Assembly (NCBI RefSeq): GCF_900090315.1
Contig: NZ_FMHZ01000002.1
Coordinates: forward strand, 6,046,501-6,110,500
Origin: Micromonospora citrea
Lineage (GTDB): Bacteria > Actinomycetota > Actinomycetes > Mycobacteriales > Micromonosporaceae
DNA: 64,000 nt
Direction: 5' to 3'
Part shown: in pieces, positions 33,082 through 42,393 of the stretch
Numbering within the stretch: the stretch's first letter is position 1
How the letters are laid out: the number at the start of each line of letters is the position of its first letter
Notes under the pieces: generated by a model
What the model was told of the DNA's origin: nothing
The model's database searches: none
What the model saw: the letters and a program-made list of their open reading frames with translations, nothing else
Program-made: the position numbers and the translations under genes

Positions 33082-33113
33082 GGGGTGCGGGCCCGCGCCG
33101 GGTCCCGCACCCC
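33082..33113 (-). terminator. Intra-operon hairpin before the GlpD-like gene
   Basis: 10-bp arms GGGGTGCGGG (33082-33091) and CCCGCACCCC (33104-33113) between the LsrF-like and GlpD-like genes. Confidence 0.45.
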
Positions 33114-33122
33114 TGGGGTTGG

Positions 33123-34010
33123 TCAGGAGGCGGCGGAACCGGCCGACAGCTCGCGGAAGAGCTCGTGGGCGTCCTCGGGCCGCGCGTCGTCGTGCACCAC
33201 GGCGCGGACCGCGGCGAGCATCGCCGCGGGGTGCTCGCTCTGGAAGATGTTGCGGCCCATGTCCACGCCCGCGGCACCCTCCTGCATCGACCGGTACGCC
33301 ATCGTCAGCGCGTCGATCTCGGGGAGCTTCTTGCCGCCGGCGACGATGATCGGCACCGGGCAGCTGGCGGTCACGGTCTCGAAGCCCTCGTTGACGTAGT
33401 ACGTCTTGACGATGTGCGCGCCCATCTCGGCGCTGATCCGGGTGGCCAGCCGGAAGTAGCGGGCGTCGCGGACCATGTCCTTGCCGACCGCGGTCACGCC
33501 CAGGACGGCGATGCCGTGCCGCTGGCCGGCGTCGACCAGCTTGGCCAGGTTCGCCACCGACCGCGACTCGTGCTCGCCGCCGATGAACACCTGGATCGCC
33601 AGGGCCGCCGCGTTGAGCCGTACCGCGTCCTCGATGTCGAGCGCGATGTGCTCGTCGGAGAGGTCCCGCAGCACGCTCGGGCCGCCGCTGGCGCGCAGCA
33701 CCACGCCGGCCGTGCTCCGCGACGGGATGCTGGTGCGCAGCGCGCCCCGGGTCATCATGATCGCGTCGGCCTGCGGCACGAGCGGGGCGATGTTGGTGTC
33801 GATCCGCTCCAGGCCGGCCATCGGGCCGAGGAAGTAGCCGTGGTCGAAGGCCAGCATCACGGTGCGGCCGTTGTCGGGTCGGAAGATGCGGGCGAGCCGG
33901 TTCTGCAGCCCCCAGTCCTGCGCATGGGCGCCCTTGACGTGGAAGTGGGTGGCCGCGCGCTCGCCGCCGGTGAAGGTGCGGGCGTCGAGCAGACCGTCGG
34001 TGTCAGCCAT
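33123..34010 (-). CDS. lsrF: LsrF-like 3-hydroxy-5-phosphonooxypentane-2,4-dione thiolase / DhnA-type aldolase
   Basis: A 295-aa TIM-barrel enzyme very close to E. coli LsrF in remembered sequence: [122 protein letters not shown]. LsrF moves an acetyl group from phosphorylated autoinducer-2 to CoA. The operon has RbsABC-type transporter genes like lsr operons, but no recognisable LsrK, LsrG or LsrR, so an AI-2 role is uncertain and a related aldol/thiolytic cleavage of another sugar phosphate is possible. AGGAGA precedes the ATG. Confidence 0.85.
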   Translation of the reverse strand: MADTDGLLDARTFTGGERAATHFHVKGAHAQDWGLQNRLARIFRPDNGRTVMLAFDHGYFLGPMAGLERIDTNIAPLVPQADAIMMTRGALRTSIPSRSTAGVVLRASGGPSVLRDLSDEHIALDIEDAVRLNAAALAIQVFIGGEHESRSVANLAKLVDAGQRHGIAVLGVTAVGKDMVRDARYFRLATRISAEMGAHIVKTYYVNEGFETVTASCPVPIIVAGGKKLPEIDALTMAYRSMQEGAAGVDMGRNIFQSEHPAAMLAAVRAVVHDDARPEDAHELFRELSAGSAAS

Positions 34011-35019
34011 GGGTGTTCTCTCCTGTGGTTGTTGCGGCGGTGACGGCGGTCGCGGGACGCGGCCGCCGCCGGGGTCGGGGGCTGGTGGCGTCGCGGAGCG
34101 TTCCGCCACCGGCGAGGAAGAGGACGAACAGCACCAGCGCGCCCTTGAGGAGGTTCTGCGCGGCGGTGCTCCAGCCCACGAGGTTCACCAGGCCGTCGAG
34201 CAGGATGAAGAAGAGCGCGCTGCCCCAGATGCCCACCGGTACGGCGCGACCGCCCGAGATGAGCGTCCCGCCGATGACGACGACGGCCACCGAGTCGAGC
34301 AGGTACCGGGTGCCCAGGTCGGGCGAGGGGGCGATGTACGCCGCCAGCAGGGCGCCGGCCAGGCCGGCGAGGGCGCCGCTGGCCAGGTAGGTGGCGGCGA
34401 GGATCCGGGCGACCGGAATGCCGGCCCGTTCCGCGGCCGGCCGGCTCTGGCCGAGGGCGAGCAGCGACCGCCCGTACGTGGTGCGGCTGAGCAGGGCGAC
34501 GACCACGGCGGTGAGCACGGCCACGGCGACCGCGAGCACCGGTACACCGGCGGGGCGCAGGTTGAGCAGTCGGCGCAGCCCGTCGTCGGGCACGGCGGTG
34601 AAGCCGTCGGCCAGCGAGAGGGTCAGCGACGAGGCGATCAGCCCGGCCGCCAGGGTGGCGATGATCGGGGGGACGGAGAGGCCGAGGATGGCCAGCACGC
34701 TGATCACGGCGACGGCCAGACCGGCACCGATTCCCGCCAGGACGCCCACCGCCACCGACCCGGTCGACGCGGTCGTCCCGACGGCGACGAATCCGGCGAG
34801 CGAGACGATCGGGGCCACCGAGACGTCGATGTTGCCCGGCCCGGCGGTGATCACGAGCATCTGGCCCAGGCCGACGATGACCAGGTACGGCGCCAGCGAC
34901 AGCGCCAGGGAGACCGTCTGCCCGCCGCCCTGGCTGGACATCGCCAGGATGGTGGCCCAGACGAGCGCGGCGGCCACGAAGCCCCAGATCCAGGGGCGGG
35001 CGAGGGTACGGAGGATCAT
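34003..35019 (-). CDS. ABC transporter permease (RbsC/LsrC-type)
   Basis: A 338-aa polytopic protein of the BPD_transp_2 group, with [48 protein letters not shown] and [39 protein letters not shown], the signature regions of ribose/autoinducer permeases. The ATG overlaps the stop of the other permease (ATGA), and its own end overlaps the LsrF-like gene start by 8 bp. Forms the membrane channel with 35016-35975. Confidence 0.9.
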   Translation of the reverse strand: MILRTLARPWIWGFVAAALVWATILAMSSQGGGQTVSLALSLAPYLVIVGLGQMLVITAGPGNIDVSVAPIVSLAGFVAVGTTASTGSVAVGVLAGIGAGLAVAVISVLAILGLSVPPIIATLAAGLIASSLTLSLADGFTAVPDDGLRRLLNLRPAGVPVLAVAVAVLTAVVVALLSRTTYGRSLLALGQSRPAAERAGIPVARILAATYLASGALAGLAGALLAAYIAPSPDLGTRYLLDSVAVVVIGGTLISGGRAVPVGIWGSALFFILLDGLVNLVGWSTAAQNLLKGALVLFVLFLAGGGTLRDATSPRPRRRPRPATAVTAATTTGENTHG

Positions 35020-35975
35020 CGGAGCACCTTTCCGACCACGACCCGGCCGGCGAGCACGGCCAGCACGATCGCGCCCTGGACGGCCGACTGGAGGTTGGAC
35101 GGCACGTCGAGCAGGCTGAGGACGACACTGACCAGACCGAGCGTCACGCCACCGATGGCGACGCCCCACGGCACGGCGTTGCCGCCCCGGAAGGAGCCCC
35201 CGCCGAGGATTACCGCGGCGACAGTGATCAGCGTGTAGCTGGAGGCGGACGAGACGTCGCCCCCGCCGGTCTGCGAGGCCAGCAGGAGACCGGAGAGCAC
35301 ACCGAGCGTGCCGGCCGCCGCGTACGCGACGACCCGGGCGGCCAACGGGCTCAGGCCGGCCCGTCGCAGCGCGACGGGGTTGCTGCCGAAGGCGCGGACC
35401 CGTACCCCGACGGAGCCGCGGGAGGCGAGCAGCCAGACCAGCACCGACACAACCAGGATCGGCAGCAGCGGCGCCGGAAAGCCGGCCGGCGCCCAGGACC
35501 CGAAGGTGGCCAGCCACCGCGGCGTGCTCCCGCCCGGGGTGGGCAGGGCGAACAGCCCGAGCCCCAGCCACACGAAGGAGGCGCCGAGGGTGGCGATCAG
35601 CGACGGCACCCGGCGCAGGTGGATCAGCGCTCCCAGCAGCGCGTACGCGGCCACGAGACCGATCAGGAGCAGCACGCCGGTGCCGGGCTCGGTTACCAGC
35701 CTGGTCGCGGTGACCACGGTGACCAGACCGACGAAGTTGCCGATGCCGAGGTCGATGTCGCCGACCGACATCAGCATCATCTGGGCCTGGGCGGCGATGA
35801 CCAGCGGGACGGTGGCCGAGAGGATCAGGGTGAGGCCGGTCACGGTCAGCACGTCCGACTGCAGCGACGCGCAGACGACGACCATCGCGAACATGGCGAC
35901 GGTGCTGACCATGGCCGGCGCGAGACGGCGCAGTTGGGCCCGTGGCGGCACGGCCGCCACGACGAGGTTGGTCAT
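35016..35975 (-). CDS. ABC transporter permease (RbsC/LsrD-type)
   Basis: A 319-aa permease with eight to ten hydrophobic segments. It has AAQAQMMLMSVGDIDLGIGNFVGLVTVVTATRL, RRVPSLIATLGASFVWLGLGL, and a C-terminal YTLITVAAVILGGGSFRGGNAVPWGVAIGGVTLGLVSVVLSLLDVPSNLQSAVQGAIVL block typical of this group. Stop/start overlaps on both sides (ATGA with the ATPase and with the second permease) show tight translational coupling. Confidence 0.9.
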   Translation of the reverse strand: MTNLVVAAVPPRAQLRRLAPAMVSTVAMFAMVVVCASLQSDVLTVTGLTLILSATVPLVIAAQAQMMLMSVGDIDLGIGNFVGLVTVVTATRLVTEPGTGVLLLIGLVAAYALLGALIHLRRVPSLIATLGASFVWLGLGLFALPTPGGSTPRWLATFGSWAPAGFPAPLLPILVVSVLVWLLASRGSVGVRVRAFGSNPVALRRAGLSPLAARVVAYAAAGTLGVLSGLLLASQTGGGDVSSASSYTLITVAAVILGGGSFRGGNAVPWGVAIGGVTLGLVSVVLSLLDVPSNLQSAVQGAIVLAVLAGRVVVGKVLR

Positions 35976-37504
35976 CGTCGTTCTCCCGTGGACTCGGCGA
36001 AGGAGACGGCGATGATCCGTTCCTCCGAGATCTCTTCGCCGGCCAACTCGGCGACGACCCGGCCGGCGCGGAGCACGTAGACCCGGTCGCAGTGGGCCAT
36101 CTCGGCGTTCTCGCTGGAGTACCAGACGACGCTGCGGCCGTTGGCGGCCTCCTCGCGGATGAGCGCGTAGAGGTCGGTCTTGGTGTGCACGTCGACCCCG
36201 CGGAACGGGTCGTCGAGCAGGACGAGGTCGGCCGCGGAGGCGAACGCCCGGGCGACGATGACCTTCTGCTGGTTGCCGCCGCTGAGCTCGGTCATTCCCG
36301 CGTCGGCGCCCCCGCGGATGACCAGCCGCTCCACCCAGCTCCGCACCGCCGCGCTCTCCTCGGCCCGGCGGCGGAGGCCGTACCGGGCGAGGTCGCGCAT
36401 CGCGGTGACGACGAGGTTCTCCGCCACCGACCACAGCGGGAGCACGCCGGAGCGCTGCCGGTCGCCCGGCACGTACGCGCGGCTGCCACGCACCGTGGTG
36501 TCCCTGCGGACCGGGCGCCACAGCCGTTCGAGCACCTCCTGCTGGCCCTGCCCGGCGAGTCCGGCGAGGCCGACGACCTCGCCCGCGCCGACCCGGACCG
36601 ACACGTCGTTCAGGCCCTGGCCGTTGGCGCTGCGCAGCTCGGCGACCATCGGACGGTCGCCGGTCGGTGACGCCGTGGTGGGCGCGGGGTCCGCCGGGGC
36701 GGCCACCTCGGCCCCCATCAGGGCGAGCACGTCGTTCTCGCTGAGCCCGACCGCGGGCCGGTCCGCCACGACCGCTCCGTCGCGCATCACAGCGACCCGG
36801 TCGGCCACCGACAGCACCTCGCGGATGCGGTGCGAGATGAGCAGCACGGCCGAGCCCCGCGCGGTGAGGGTGCGGACGTGGTCGTAGAGGGAGCGGGCGG
36901 CGTCCGGGCCGAGAGACTCGGTCGGCTCGTCCAGGATCAGCAGGTCGAGTCGATCGACCAGGCTCGCCCGGGCGATCTCCACCATCTGGCGGCGGGCCAG
37001 GGTGAGGTCCGCCACCCGGTCGCGTGGCGCCACCCCGTGGCCGGGGAACATCTCGTCGAGCCGACGCCGCACCGCGGTGCTGGCCGCCCGCCGCCACCGC
37101 AGCCGGGGCAGGCTGTGCCGGGACGAGATCCAGATGTTCTCCGCGACGGTGAGGTCGGGGCAGAGCGACGTCTCCTGGTAGGCCATCCGTACCGCGCGGA
37201 ACTCAGCGGCACCCGGTCTGACGTCGCGCGGTGCCTCCTGTCCGCCAACGGTGACCACGCCCTCGTCGCACGCTTCGAGGCCGGCGAGGACGCGCATCAG
37301 CGTGCTCTTGCCGGCGCCGTTGTGGCCGACGAGGCCGAGCACCTCGCCGGCGCGAACCTCCAGGTCCACGCCCGTGAGTGCCCGGGTACGTCCGTACGTC
37401 CTGGTCACCTGCCGTGCGGTGACGACCGGTGGCGCCTTCGACGGCTCCCGGCCGCCCGCCGGTGGAGTCGCGAGCGACCCCACCGGCAGGTTGTCGACGT
37501 GCAT
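35972..37504 (-). CDS. Sugar ABC transporter ATPase, two tandem ATP-binding domains (RbsA/LsrA-type)
   Basis: A 510-aa protein. Domain 1 has Walker A GHNGAGKST (residues about 62-70), Walker B LLILDEPTESL and SHR. Its signature is degenerate (VADLTLARRQMVEIARA in place of LSxGxxQ). Domain 2 has a degenerate Walker A (GLAGQGQQE) but an intact signature TELSGGNQQKVIVARAFASAADLVLLDDPFRGVDV. The complementary degeneration is normal for RbsA-type proteins, where only one composite site turns over. A 35-residue Pro/Ala-rich N-terminus is extra. GAAGGAG precedes ATG 37504. Confidence 0.9.
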   Translation of the reverse strand: MHVDNLPVGSLATPPAGGREPSKAPPVVTARQVTRTYGRTRALTGVDLEVRAGEVLGLVGHNGAGKSTLMRVLAGLEACDEGVVTVGGQEAPRDVRPGAAEFRAVRMAYQETSLCPDLTVAENIWISSRHSLPRLRWRRAASTAVRRRLDEMFPGHGVAPRDRVADLTLARRQMVEIARASLVDRLDLLILDEPTESLGPDAARSLYDHVRTLTARGSAVLLISHRIREVLSVADRVAVMRDGAVVADRPAVGLSENDVLALMGAEVAAPADPAPTTASPTGDRPMVAELRSANGQGLNDVSVRVGAGEVVGLAGLAGQGQQEVLERLWRPVRRDTTVRGSRAYVPGDRQRSGVLPLWSVAENLVVTAMRDLARYGLRRRAEESAAVRSWVERLVIRGGADAGMTELSGGNQQKVIVARAFASAADLVLLDDPFRGVDVHTKTDLYALIREEAANGRSVVWYSSENAEMAHCDRVYVLRAGRVVAELAGEEISEERIIAVSFAESTGERR

Positions 37505-37530
37505 GATCCGCTCCTTCGGGGGTGTCCCGG

Positions 37531-38634
37531 TCAGCCGGCGGCCGACGGGATCGGCGGCTGGACCGGGGCGCTGCCGGTCTTGACGGCCTCTACCTGCTTG
37601 CGGAAGAGCTCCTGCGTCCACGGCCAGGCGGCGTACTCGTCGGGCTTGAGCGCGCTGGCCCAGGCGGCGACGTCCTTCTGCTCCACGAGCACGATCGGGA
37701 AGGTCAGCTCCTTGGGGATGTCCTTGCCGTCGAGCAGGTCGATCGCCTCCCAGAGGGCGGCCACCGACTGGCCCGGGTCGGACATGACGGCGACCGAGCC
37801 GTTGTCGAGCTTGCTGTCCTTCCAGTAGCTCAGTGCGCGGCCGTTGGTCTCGAAGGTGAGCGCCGGAATCGGCTTGCCGGCGGTGGTGAACGCCTGGGCG
37901 ATGCCGTAGCCGTCGCCGCAGCCGATGACCCCGTCCACCTTCGGAACGCTGGACAGCACGCCGAGCACGGCCTTCTGCGCCTTGGCGCCGTCGCACATTC
38001 CGTTGACGGTCGCGGCGACCTTGACGTCCGGGTTGCGGGCCAGGATCTCCTGCGTCGTCTTGTACATCTCCTCCTCCGGCTGGGAGCCGACGACGCCCCG
38101 GCTGACGATGACGGTGCCCTTGCCGCCGATGCCCTTGACCAGTGGTTCGGCCGCGGCGGTAGCCCAGTCCTTGAAGCTGTTGAGCAGCACGTGGGCGCAG
38201 GGCGCGTCGATTGCCGAGTCGAAGACCACGACCTTGATGCCGGCGTCGCAGGCCTGCTGGACGACCGGCTTGAGCGCGGTGGGCGAGGCCGGGTCGATCA
38301 GCAGGGCGTCGGGCTTCTGCAGCAGCAGGCTCTTGATCTGGGCCACCTGCTCGGTGGCCGAGTTCTCGCCGGGCGCGTTGACGACCTTGAACTTCCCGAT
38401 CAGCCCGTCCTTCTGGGCCTGGCTGGCGGCGGCCTCGAACTTGGCGATCATCGTCTGCCGCCAGCCGTTGCCGATGAAGCCGTTGCTGAGCGCGATGAAC
38501 GGCTTGTCGCCGCCGGCGCTTCCGCCGCCGTCGTTCGAGCCGGAGCCGCAGCCGGTGGCCGTGACCGCGATTGCGGCCACGAGCGAGGCTGCGGCTGCGG
38601 CGTGCCAGCGCCGGGGTGTGTGGTGGGTGCGCAT
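37531..38634 (-). CDS. Sugar ABC transporter substrate-binding lipoprotein (RbsB/LsrB-type)
   Basis: A 367-aa periplasmic-binding-protein-fold lipoprotein: signal peptide with lipobox TATGC (cysteine near residue 29), a Ser/Gly linker, then FIALSNGFIGNGWRQTMIAKFEAAA, SLLLQKPDALLIDPASPTALKPVVQQACDAGIKVVVFDSAI, GIGGKGTVIVSRGVVGSQPEEEMYKTTQEILARNPDVKV, VDGVIGCGDGYGIAQAF. This is the ribose/AI-2 binding-protein family. The ATG at 38634 has GGAGG upstream. First gene of the leftward polyol/sugar operon, divergent from the GntR regulator; two candidate operators lie in the shared spacer. Ligand unknown. Confidence 0.9.
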   Translation of the reverse strand: MRTHHTPRRWHAAAAASLVAAIAVTATGCGSGSNDGGGSAGGDKPFIALSNGFIGNGWRQTMIAKFEAAASQAQKDGLIGKFKVVNAPGENSATEQVAQIKSLLLQKPDALLIDPASPTALKPVVQQACDAGIKVVVFDSAIDAPCAHVLLNSFKDWATAAAEPLVKGIGGKGTVIVSRGVVGSQPEEEMYKTTQEILARNPDVKVAATVNGMCDGAKAQKAVLGVLSSVPKVDGVIGCGDGYGIAQAFTTAGKPIPALTFETNGRALSYWKDSKLDNGSVAVMSDPGQSVAALWEAIDLLDGKDIPKELTFPIVLVEQKDVAAWASALKPDEYAAWPWTQELFRKQVEAVKTGSAPVQPPIPSAAG

Positions 38635-38733
38635 GGTGGGGGCCTCCAGGAAGAGCGGGCCCGCCGGAGCGGGACGCGGTGTGCGCAGGTCGCCTGCCGC
38701 CACGGGGGTGGAGCAAGGTGCAGTTATTACAGA

Positions 38734-38886
38734 CCTGTAGTGACAGCCGCGCTAGGCCTGGATTAAAAGCGTGTTACACGTCACAGTGTTGTTGGTAACA
38801 GAGGCATCACGGCCTGGTGTTTTGCCGGTGGTCGCCTGACGCGCTCTGCTTGCGCCCGTCGAATGGACGACTCTCCTGTAATGACA
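38734..38886. promoter_or_regulatory. Divergent control region with two CCTGTARTGACA sites
   Basis: The spacer between the transporter operon (38634) and the GntR gene (38934) contains CCTGTAGTGACA (38734-38745) and CCTGTAATGACA (38875-38886), identical but for one base and 141 bp apart: one about 100 bp before the operon start, the other 48 bp before the regulator start. The first is part of an inverted TACAG-AC-CTGTA. They are good candidates for the HutC-type repressor's binding sites. The surrounding sequence is locally A+T-richer (GATTAAAAGCGTGTTACACG). Confidence 0.6.
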
Positions 38887-38933
38887 AGACCGTCGGCATG
38901 GCATGCTGTAGCCGATCGATGAGAAGGGGATCC

Positions 38934-39677
38934 ATGACGATGACCTACCGGCGGTTGACCCGTGACGGGGGAGAACCGCTGTGGATGCAGCTGATGCGAG
39001 CGCTGCGCAGCCAGATCGAGTCGGGCGAGGTCGGGCCGGACCAGCCGCTGCCCTCCGAGGCGGAGTTGAGCGACATCTTCGGCGTCTCTCGGACCGTCGT
39101 CCGGGAAGCGCTGCGTGAGCTCGTCCAGCAGCGGATGATCTACAAGGTCAAGGGACGGGGCGCCTTCGTCGCTCCCCGCAAGACCGAGCTGCACTTCGTC
39201 GGCTCGGTATCCGGATCCGCCCACGATCTTCGGGAGGCCGGCCGTCGGGTGGCCACCCACACCATCAGCCAGAGCCTCGGCGAGGCGGACCAGCGCGAAG
39301 CCGAACTGCTGCAGATCCCCTACGGCGAGCAGGTCGTACGGATGCGCAGACTGCGGCGGGTCGACGGGCAGCCGTGGCTGCTCGTCGACACCGCCCTGCC
39401 AGCTCGCCTGGTGCCCGGGTTGGAGCGTGCCGTGCTGGAGAACCAGTCGCTCTACGACGTCCTGCGCCGTCGGTACGGGTTGGAGGCCGCTGCGGCCGAC
39501 CGCTGGATCGAAGCGGTCTTTCCCAGCCCGGAGGACGCCGTGTTGCTCGAGGTCACCAGCTCAACGCCCCTGCTCGGCATCGAGTCGGTGGCCTGGCTGC
39601 CCGACGGCACCCGCTTCGAGGCCTACTACGCGCTGCACCGCAGTGACCAGACCCGGTTCTTCGTGGGCATCCGCTGA
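38934..39677 (+). CDS. GntR-family regulator, HutC subgroup
   Basis: A 247-aa regulator: GntR winged helix (residues 17-78, PLWMQLMRALRSQIESGEVGPDQPLPSEAELSDIFGVSRTVVREALRELVQQRMIYKVKGRGAFVA) and a UbiC-transcription-associated/UTRA ligand domain (RREAELLQIPYGEQVVRMRRLRRVDGQPWLLVDTALPARLVPGLE, EAVFPSPEDAVLLEV, FEAYYALHRSDQTRFFV). The start ATG 38934 follows AGAAGGGG; a second ATG two codons on is possible. Divergent from the ABC/kinase/GlpD-like/LsrF operon and probably its substrate-responsive repressor. Confidence 0.9.
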   Translation: MTMTYRRLTRDGGEPLWMQLMRALRSQIESGEVGPDQPLPSEAELSDIFGVSRTVVREALRELVQQRMIYKVKGRGAFVAPRKTELHFVGSVSGSAHDLREAGRRVATHTISQSLGEADQREAELLQIPYGEQVVRMRRLRRVDGQPWLLVDTALPARLVPGLERAVLENQSLYDVLRRRYGLEAAAADRWIEAVFPSPEDAVLLEVTSSTPLLGIESVAWLPDGTRFEAYYALHRSDQTRFFVGIR

Positions 39678-39712
39678 CCTCGGCGCGCTCCTGACCGTTC
39701 CCGAGCGTCGGA

Positions 39713-39740
39713 GCCTGCGCCGGCGAGCGTCGGCGCAGGC
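39713..39740. terminator. Terminator between GntR and HelR-like genes
   Basis: 10-bp arms GCCTGCGCCG (39713-39722) and CGGCGCAGGC (39731-39740) with an 8-nt loop between convergent genes. Confidence 0.65.
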
Positions 39741-39771
39741 GTGGTGAGGGCGCCCCGTGGCGTCGCCCCCG

Positions 39772-41952
39772 TCAGGAACTGGTGAGGACGACGAGCTGCT
39801 GGGTCGCCCGCGTCATCGCGACGTAGCGGTCGACAGCTCCCTCGATGCCCTCGCCGAAGTCCTGCGGGTCGACGAGGACGACCAGGTCGAACTCGAGTCC
39901 CTTCGCCAGCTCCGGGGTCAGCGACCGCACGCGGGGCATCGCCTGGAAGGCGGGAGCGCCGATGACGCAGGCGGTCCCCTCGGCACGGGCCGCGAGCCAC
40001 GCGTCGAGGACCGACCCGAGTTCGGCGGCGGCTCCGTGCGCGACGGGGATGTCGCTGCTGCGTACGGAGGTCGGCACGTTGGCGTCCGGGAGCACGGCCC
40101 GGATGACCGGCTCGGCCTCCGCCATGACCTCCTTCGGCGTCCGGTAGTTGATGCTCAGGGACGCCACTTCGATCCGGTCGAGCCCGATCCGTTCGAGCCG
40201 CTGCCGCCACGACTCCGTGAACCCGTGCCGGGCCTGGGCGCGGTCCCCGACGATGGTGAAGCTCCGGGACGGACAACGCAGCAGCAGCATCTGCCACTCG
40301 GCGTCGGTCAGTTCCTGGGCCTCGTCCACGACGATGTGCGCGAAGGGGCCGGCGAGCAGGTCCGGCTCGGTGTCGGGCAGGACGCTCCCGTCGACCAGGG
40401 CGTCCTGGAGGTCCAGTTGGCGCAGGCTCGACAGCACACCCTCGCCGTCGTCGTAGGCGTGGGCCTCGATCAACTCGTCGACGACCGTGGCCATGCGCTC
40501 CCGTTCGACGGCGACGATGGCCTCGTGCCGCCGGTTGCGCCCGGACGCCTCCGGGTCGCCCAGCCGCTGCCGTGCCGCGTCCAGCAGCGGCAGGTCCGAC
40601 ACCGTCCAGGCCCGGGCGTCCGCGCGCTGCAGCTTGCGGATCTCGTCCCGGCTGAGCCAGGGGGCGCACCTGCGCAGGTAGGCGGGCACCGACCACAGGT
40701 CCGACACGATGTCGGCCGCGTCGAGCACCGGCCAGGCGCGGTTGAATGCCGCGCGCAGCTCCCGGTTGCGCAGCAGCGACCTGCGGACCAGGTCGTCCGG
40801 CTCGTCGCCGTCGTACCTCTCCGTCAGGATCGTGAGCAGTTCCTCCCAGATCTCGTCACGCGCCTCGTTGTGCGGGGTGCCCGGATCCGGTGCCTCGAAC
40901 GCCTCCGCCCAGTCGTCGGCGCGCAGCCGGATGTCGGAGTCGTCGGTCGTCACCGTCATCCCCGTGGTGGGCGGCTCCTCGTAGAACCTGACGGCCGCCT
41001 CGACCGCCTTCACCAGGTCGGCGGACGACTTCAGCAGGGCCACGTCCGGATCGGTTTCCGTGGTGGCGTTGGCATCCTCGGGGACCAGGTCGCGCAGGGT
41101 GCAGATCTGCACGTCCTCCTCGCCGAGGCTGGGGAGCACGTCGGCGACGTAGGCCAGGTAGGGCCGGTGCGGGCCGACGAACAGCACACCGCCCCGGCGC
41201 TGCCGCAGGCGTGGGTCGGAGTAGAGGAGGTAGGCGGTGCGGTGCAGGGCGACGACCGTCTTCCCCGTGCCGGGACCGCCGTCGACGACGAGCGCGCCGC
41301 TCGATCCCGCGCGGATGATGGCGTCCTGATCGGCCTGGATCGTGCCGAGCACGTCGCGCATCCGGTCGGAGCGGCTGCCGCCCAGGCTGGCGATGAAGGC
41401 GGACTGGTCGTCGAGCACGGCGGCGTGGCCCTCGAACCCGTCCGGCGTGAACACCTCGTCCCAGTAGTCGGTGATCCGGCCGCGGGTCCAGCGGTACCTG
41501 CGGCGGCTCGCCAGACCCATCGGGTTGGCATGGGTGGCGCCGAAGAACGGCTCGGCCGCGGGTGAGCGCCAGTCGAGCAGCAGTTGGCGGCCCGCGCTGT
41601 CGGTCAGACCACGTCGTCCGATGTACACGGTCTCGGAGTCGTCCGCCCTGACCATGTGCCCGAGACACAGGTCCAGACCGAAGCGATCCAGTGCGCGCAG
41701 GCGGGCGGTCAGCCGGCGGATCTCCTGGTCCCGGTCCACCGCCTGCCGGCCCTTGCCCCCGGGAGCCCTGCGTGCGGCGTCGAGGCGATCGGTCAGATCG
41801 GTGGACAACTGCTCGAGGCTCTCCGCGAGGGCCGCGAAGTGCTGTTCGTCGCGGGCGATCAGCGCCGGATCGGCCTTCTGGGCGTGGCGGTCGGAAAGGT
41901 CGAACACGGCGGAGGTCAGGAAACGCAATTCACAATTCCGATCTGAGGTCAT
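39772..41952 (-). CDS. helR: HelR/HelD-like RNA polymerase recycling motor ATPase
   Basis: A 726-aa superfamily-1 helicase-like ATPase. Its N-terminus (residues 20-110, HAQKADPALIARDEQHFAALAESLEQLSTDLTDRLDAARRAPGGKG, LRALDRFGLDLCLGHMV) is a helical arm of the kind that enters RNA polymerase channels. It is followed by LLLDWRSPAAEPFF, Walker A DGGPGTGKTVVALHRTAYLLY, Walker B HIVVDEAQELTDAEW, FTIVGDRAQARHGF, LSINYRTPKEVM and the C-terminal VAMTRATQQLVVLTS. HelR proteins displace rifamycins from, and recycle, RNA polymerase in actinomycetes. A palindrome resembling the rifamycin-associated element lies about 440 bp upstream. The start ATG has only a weak ribosome site. Confidence 0.85.
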   Translation of the reverse strand: MTSDRNCELRFLTSAVFDLSDRHAQKADPALIARDEQHFAALAESLEQLSTDLTDRLDAARRAPGGKGRQAVDRDQEIRRLTARLRALDRFGLDLCLGHMVRADDSETVYIGRRGLTDSAGRQLLLDWRSPAAEPFFGATHANPMGLASRRRYRWTRGRITDYWDEVFTPDGFEGHAAVLDDQSAFIASLGGSRSDRMRDVLGTIQADQDAIIRAGSSGALVVDGGPGTGKTVVALHRTAYLLYSDPRLRQRRGGVLFVGPHRPYLAYVADVLPSLGEEDVQICTLRDLVPEDANATTETDPDVALLKSSADLVKAVEAAVRFYEEPPTTGMTVTTDDSDIRLRADDWAEAFEAPDPGTPHNEARDEIWEELLTILTERYDGDEPDDLVRRSLLRNRELRAAFNRAWPVLDAADIVSDLWSVPAYLRRCAPWLSRDEIRKLQRADARAWTVSDLPLLDAARQRLGDPEASGRNRRHEAIVAVERERMATVVDELIEAHAYDDGEGVLSSLRQLDLQDALVDGSVLPDTEPDLLAGPFAHIVVDEAQELTDAEWQMLLLRCPSRSFTIVGDRAQARHGFTESWRQRLERIGLDRIEVASLSINYRTPKEVMAEAEPVIRAVLPDANVPTSVRSSDIPVAHGAAAELGSVLDAWLAARAEGTACVIGAPAFQAMPRVRSLTPELAKGLEFDLVVLVDPQDFGEGIEGAVDRYVAMTRATQQLVVLTSS

Positions 41953-42208
41953 TTCTGTTTCCCGGGTGGGTGGGCGAGGAACCGCATTCGCGGCGTGACG
42001 AATCTGGCGGCGGCGAAGGCGGCACGGGCCCGTCGCCGTCGCCCGTTCAGGTGGCCAGGGTCCGCCGGATCCGCGTCACGGGCCCCGGCCCGGCGCCTCG
42101 GCCGCTGGCCAGGCCGGGTCCACCGACGACGGCGGCGCGCTCGTCAGCGCGTGGACCGGCCGGGGCGGGCCACCGGCACGCGCCCGGCGAACTCGGCGCG
42201 CACACCCA

Positions 42209-42257
42209 CGCCCCGGCACCGGGCGCGCGAGCGCACCGCGCGCCCGGTGCCGGGGCG
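42209..42257. repeat. Perfect 21-bp inverted repeat (very strong hairpin)
   Basis: Arms 42209-42229 and 42237-42257 are fully complementary with a 7-nt loop (AGCGCAC). It is 257 bp upstream of helR. If the helR transcript starts to its right, the hairpin would lie in a long leader and could act as an attenuator; there is no T-tract on either side. Confidence 0.85.
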
Positions 42258-42393
42258 CCCCGCACGCGCACCTCGCCGTCCGAGCCGCGGTCGGACGTCC
42301 TCCTGTGACCCAGGGGTCGATAACAACACACGCATTTCGCGACGTCCATTCCTGTGGGTTCCGGCTCAGGCGGACGATTCTGCGGCACGACCC

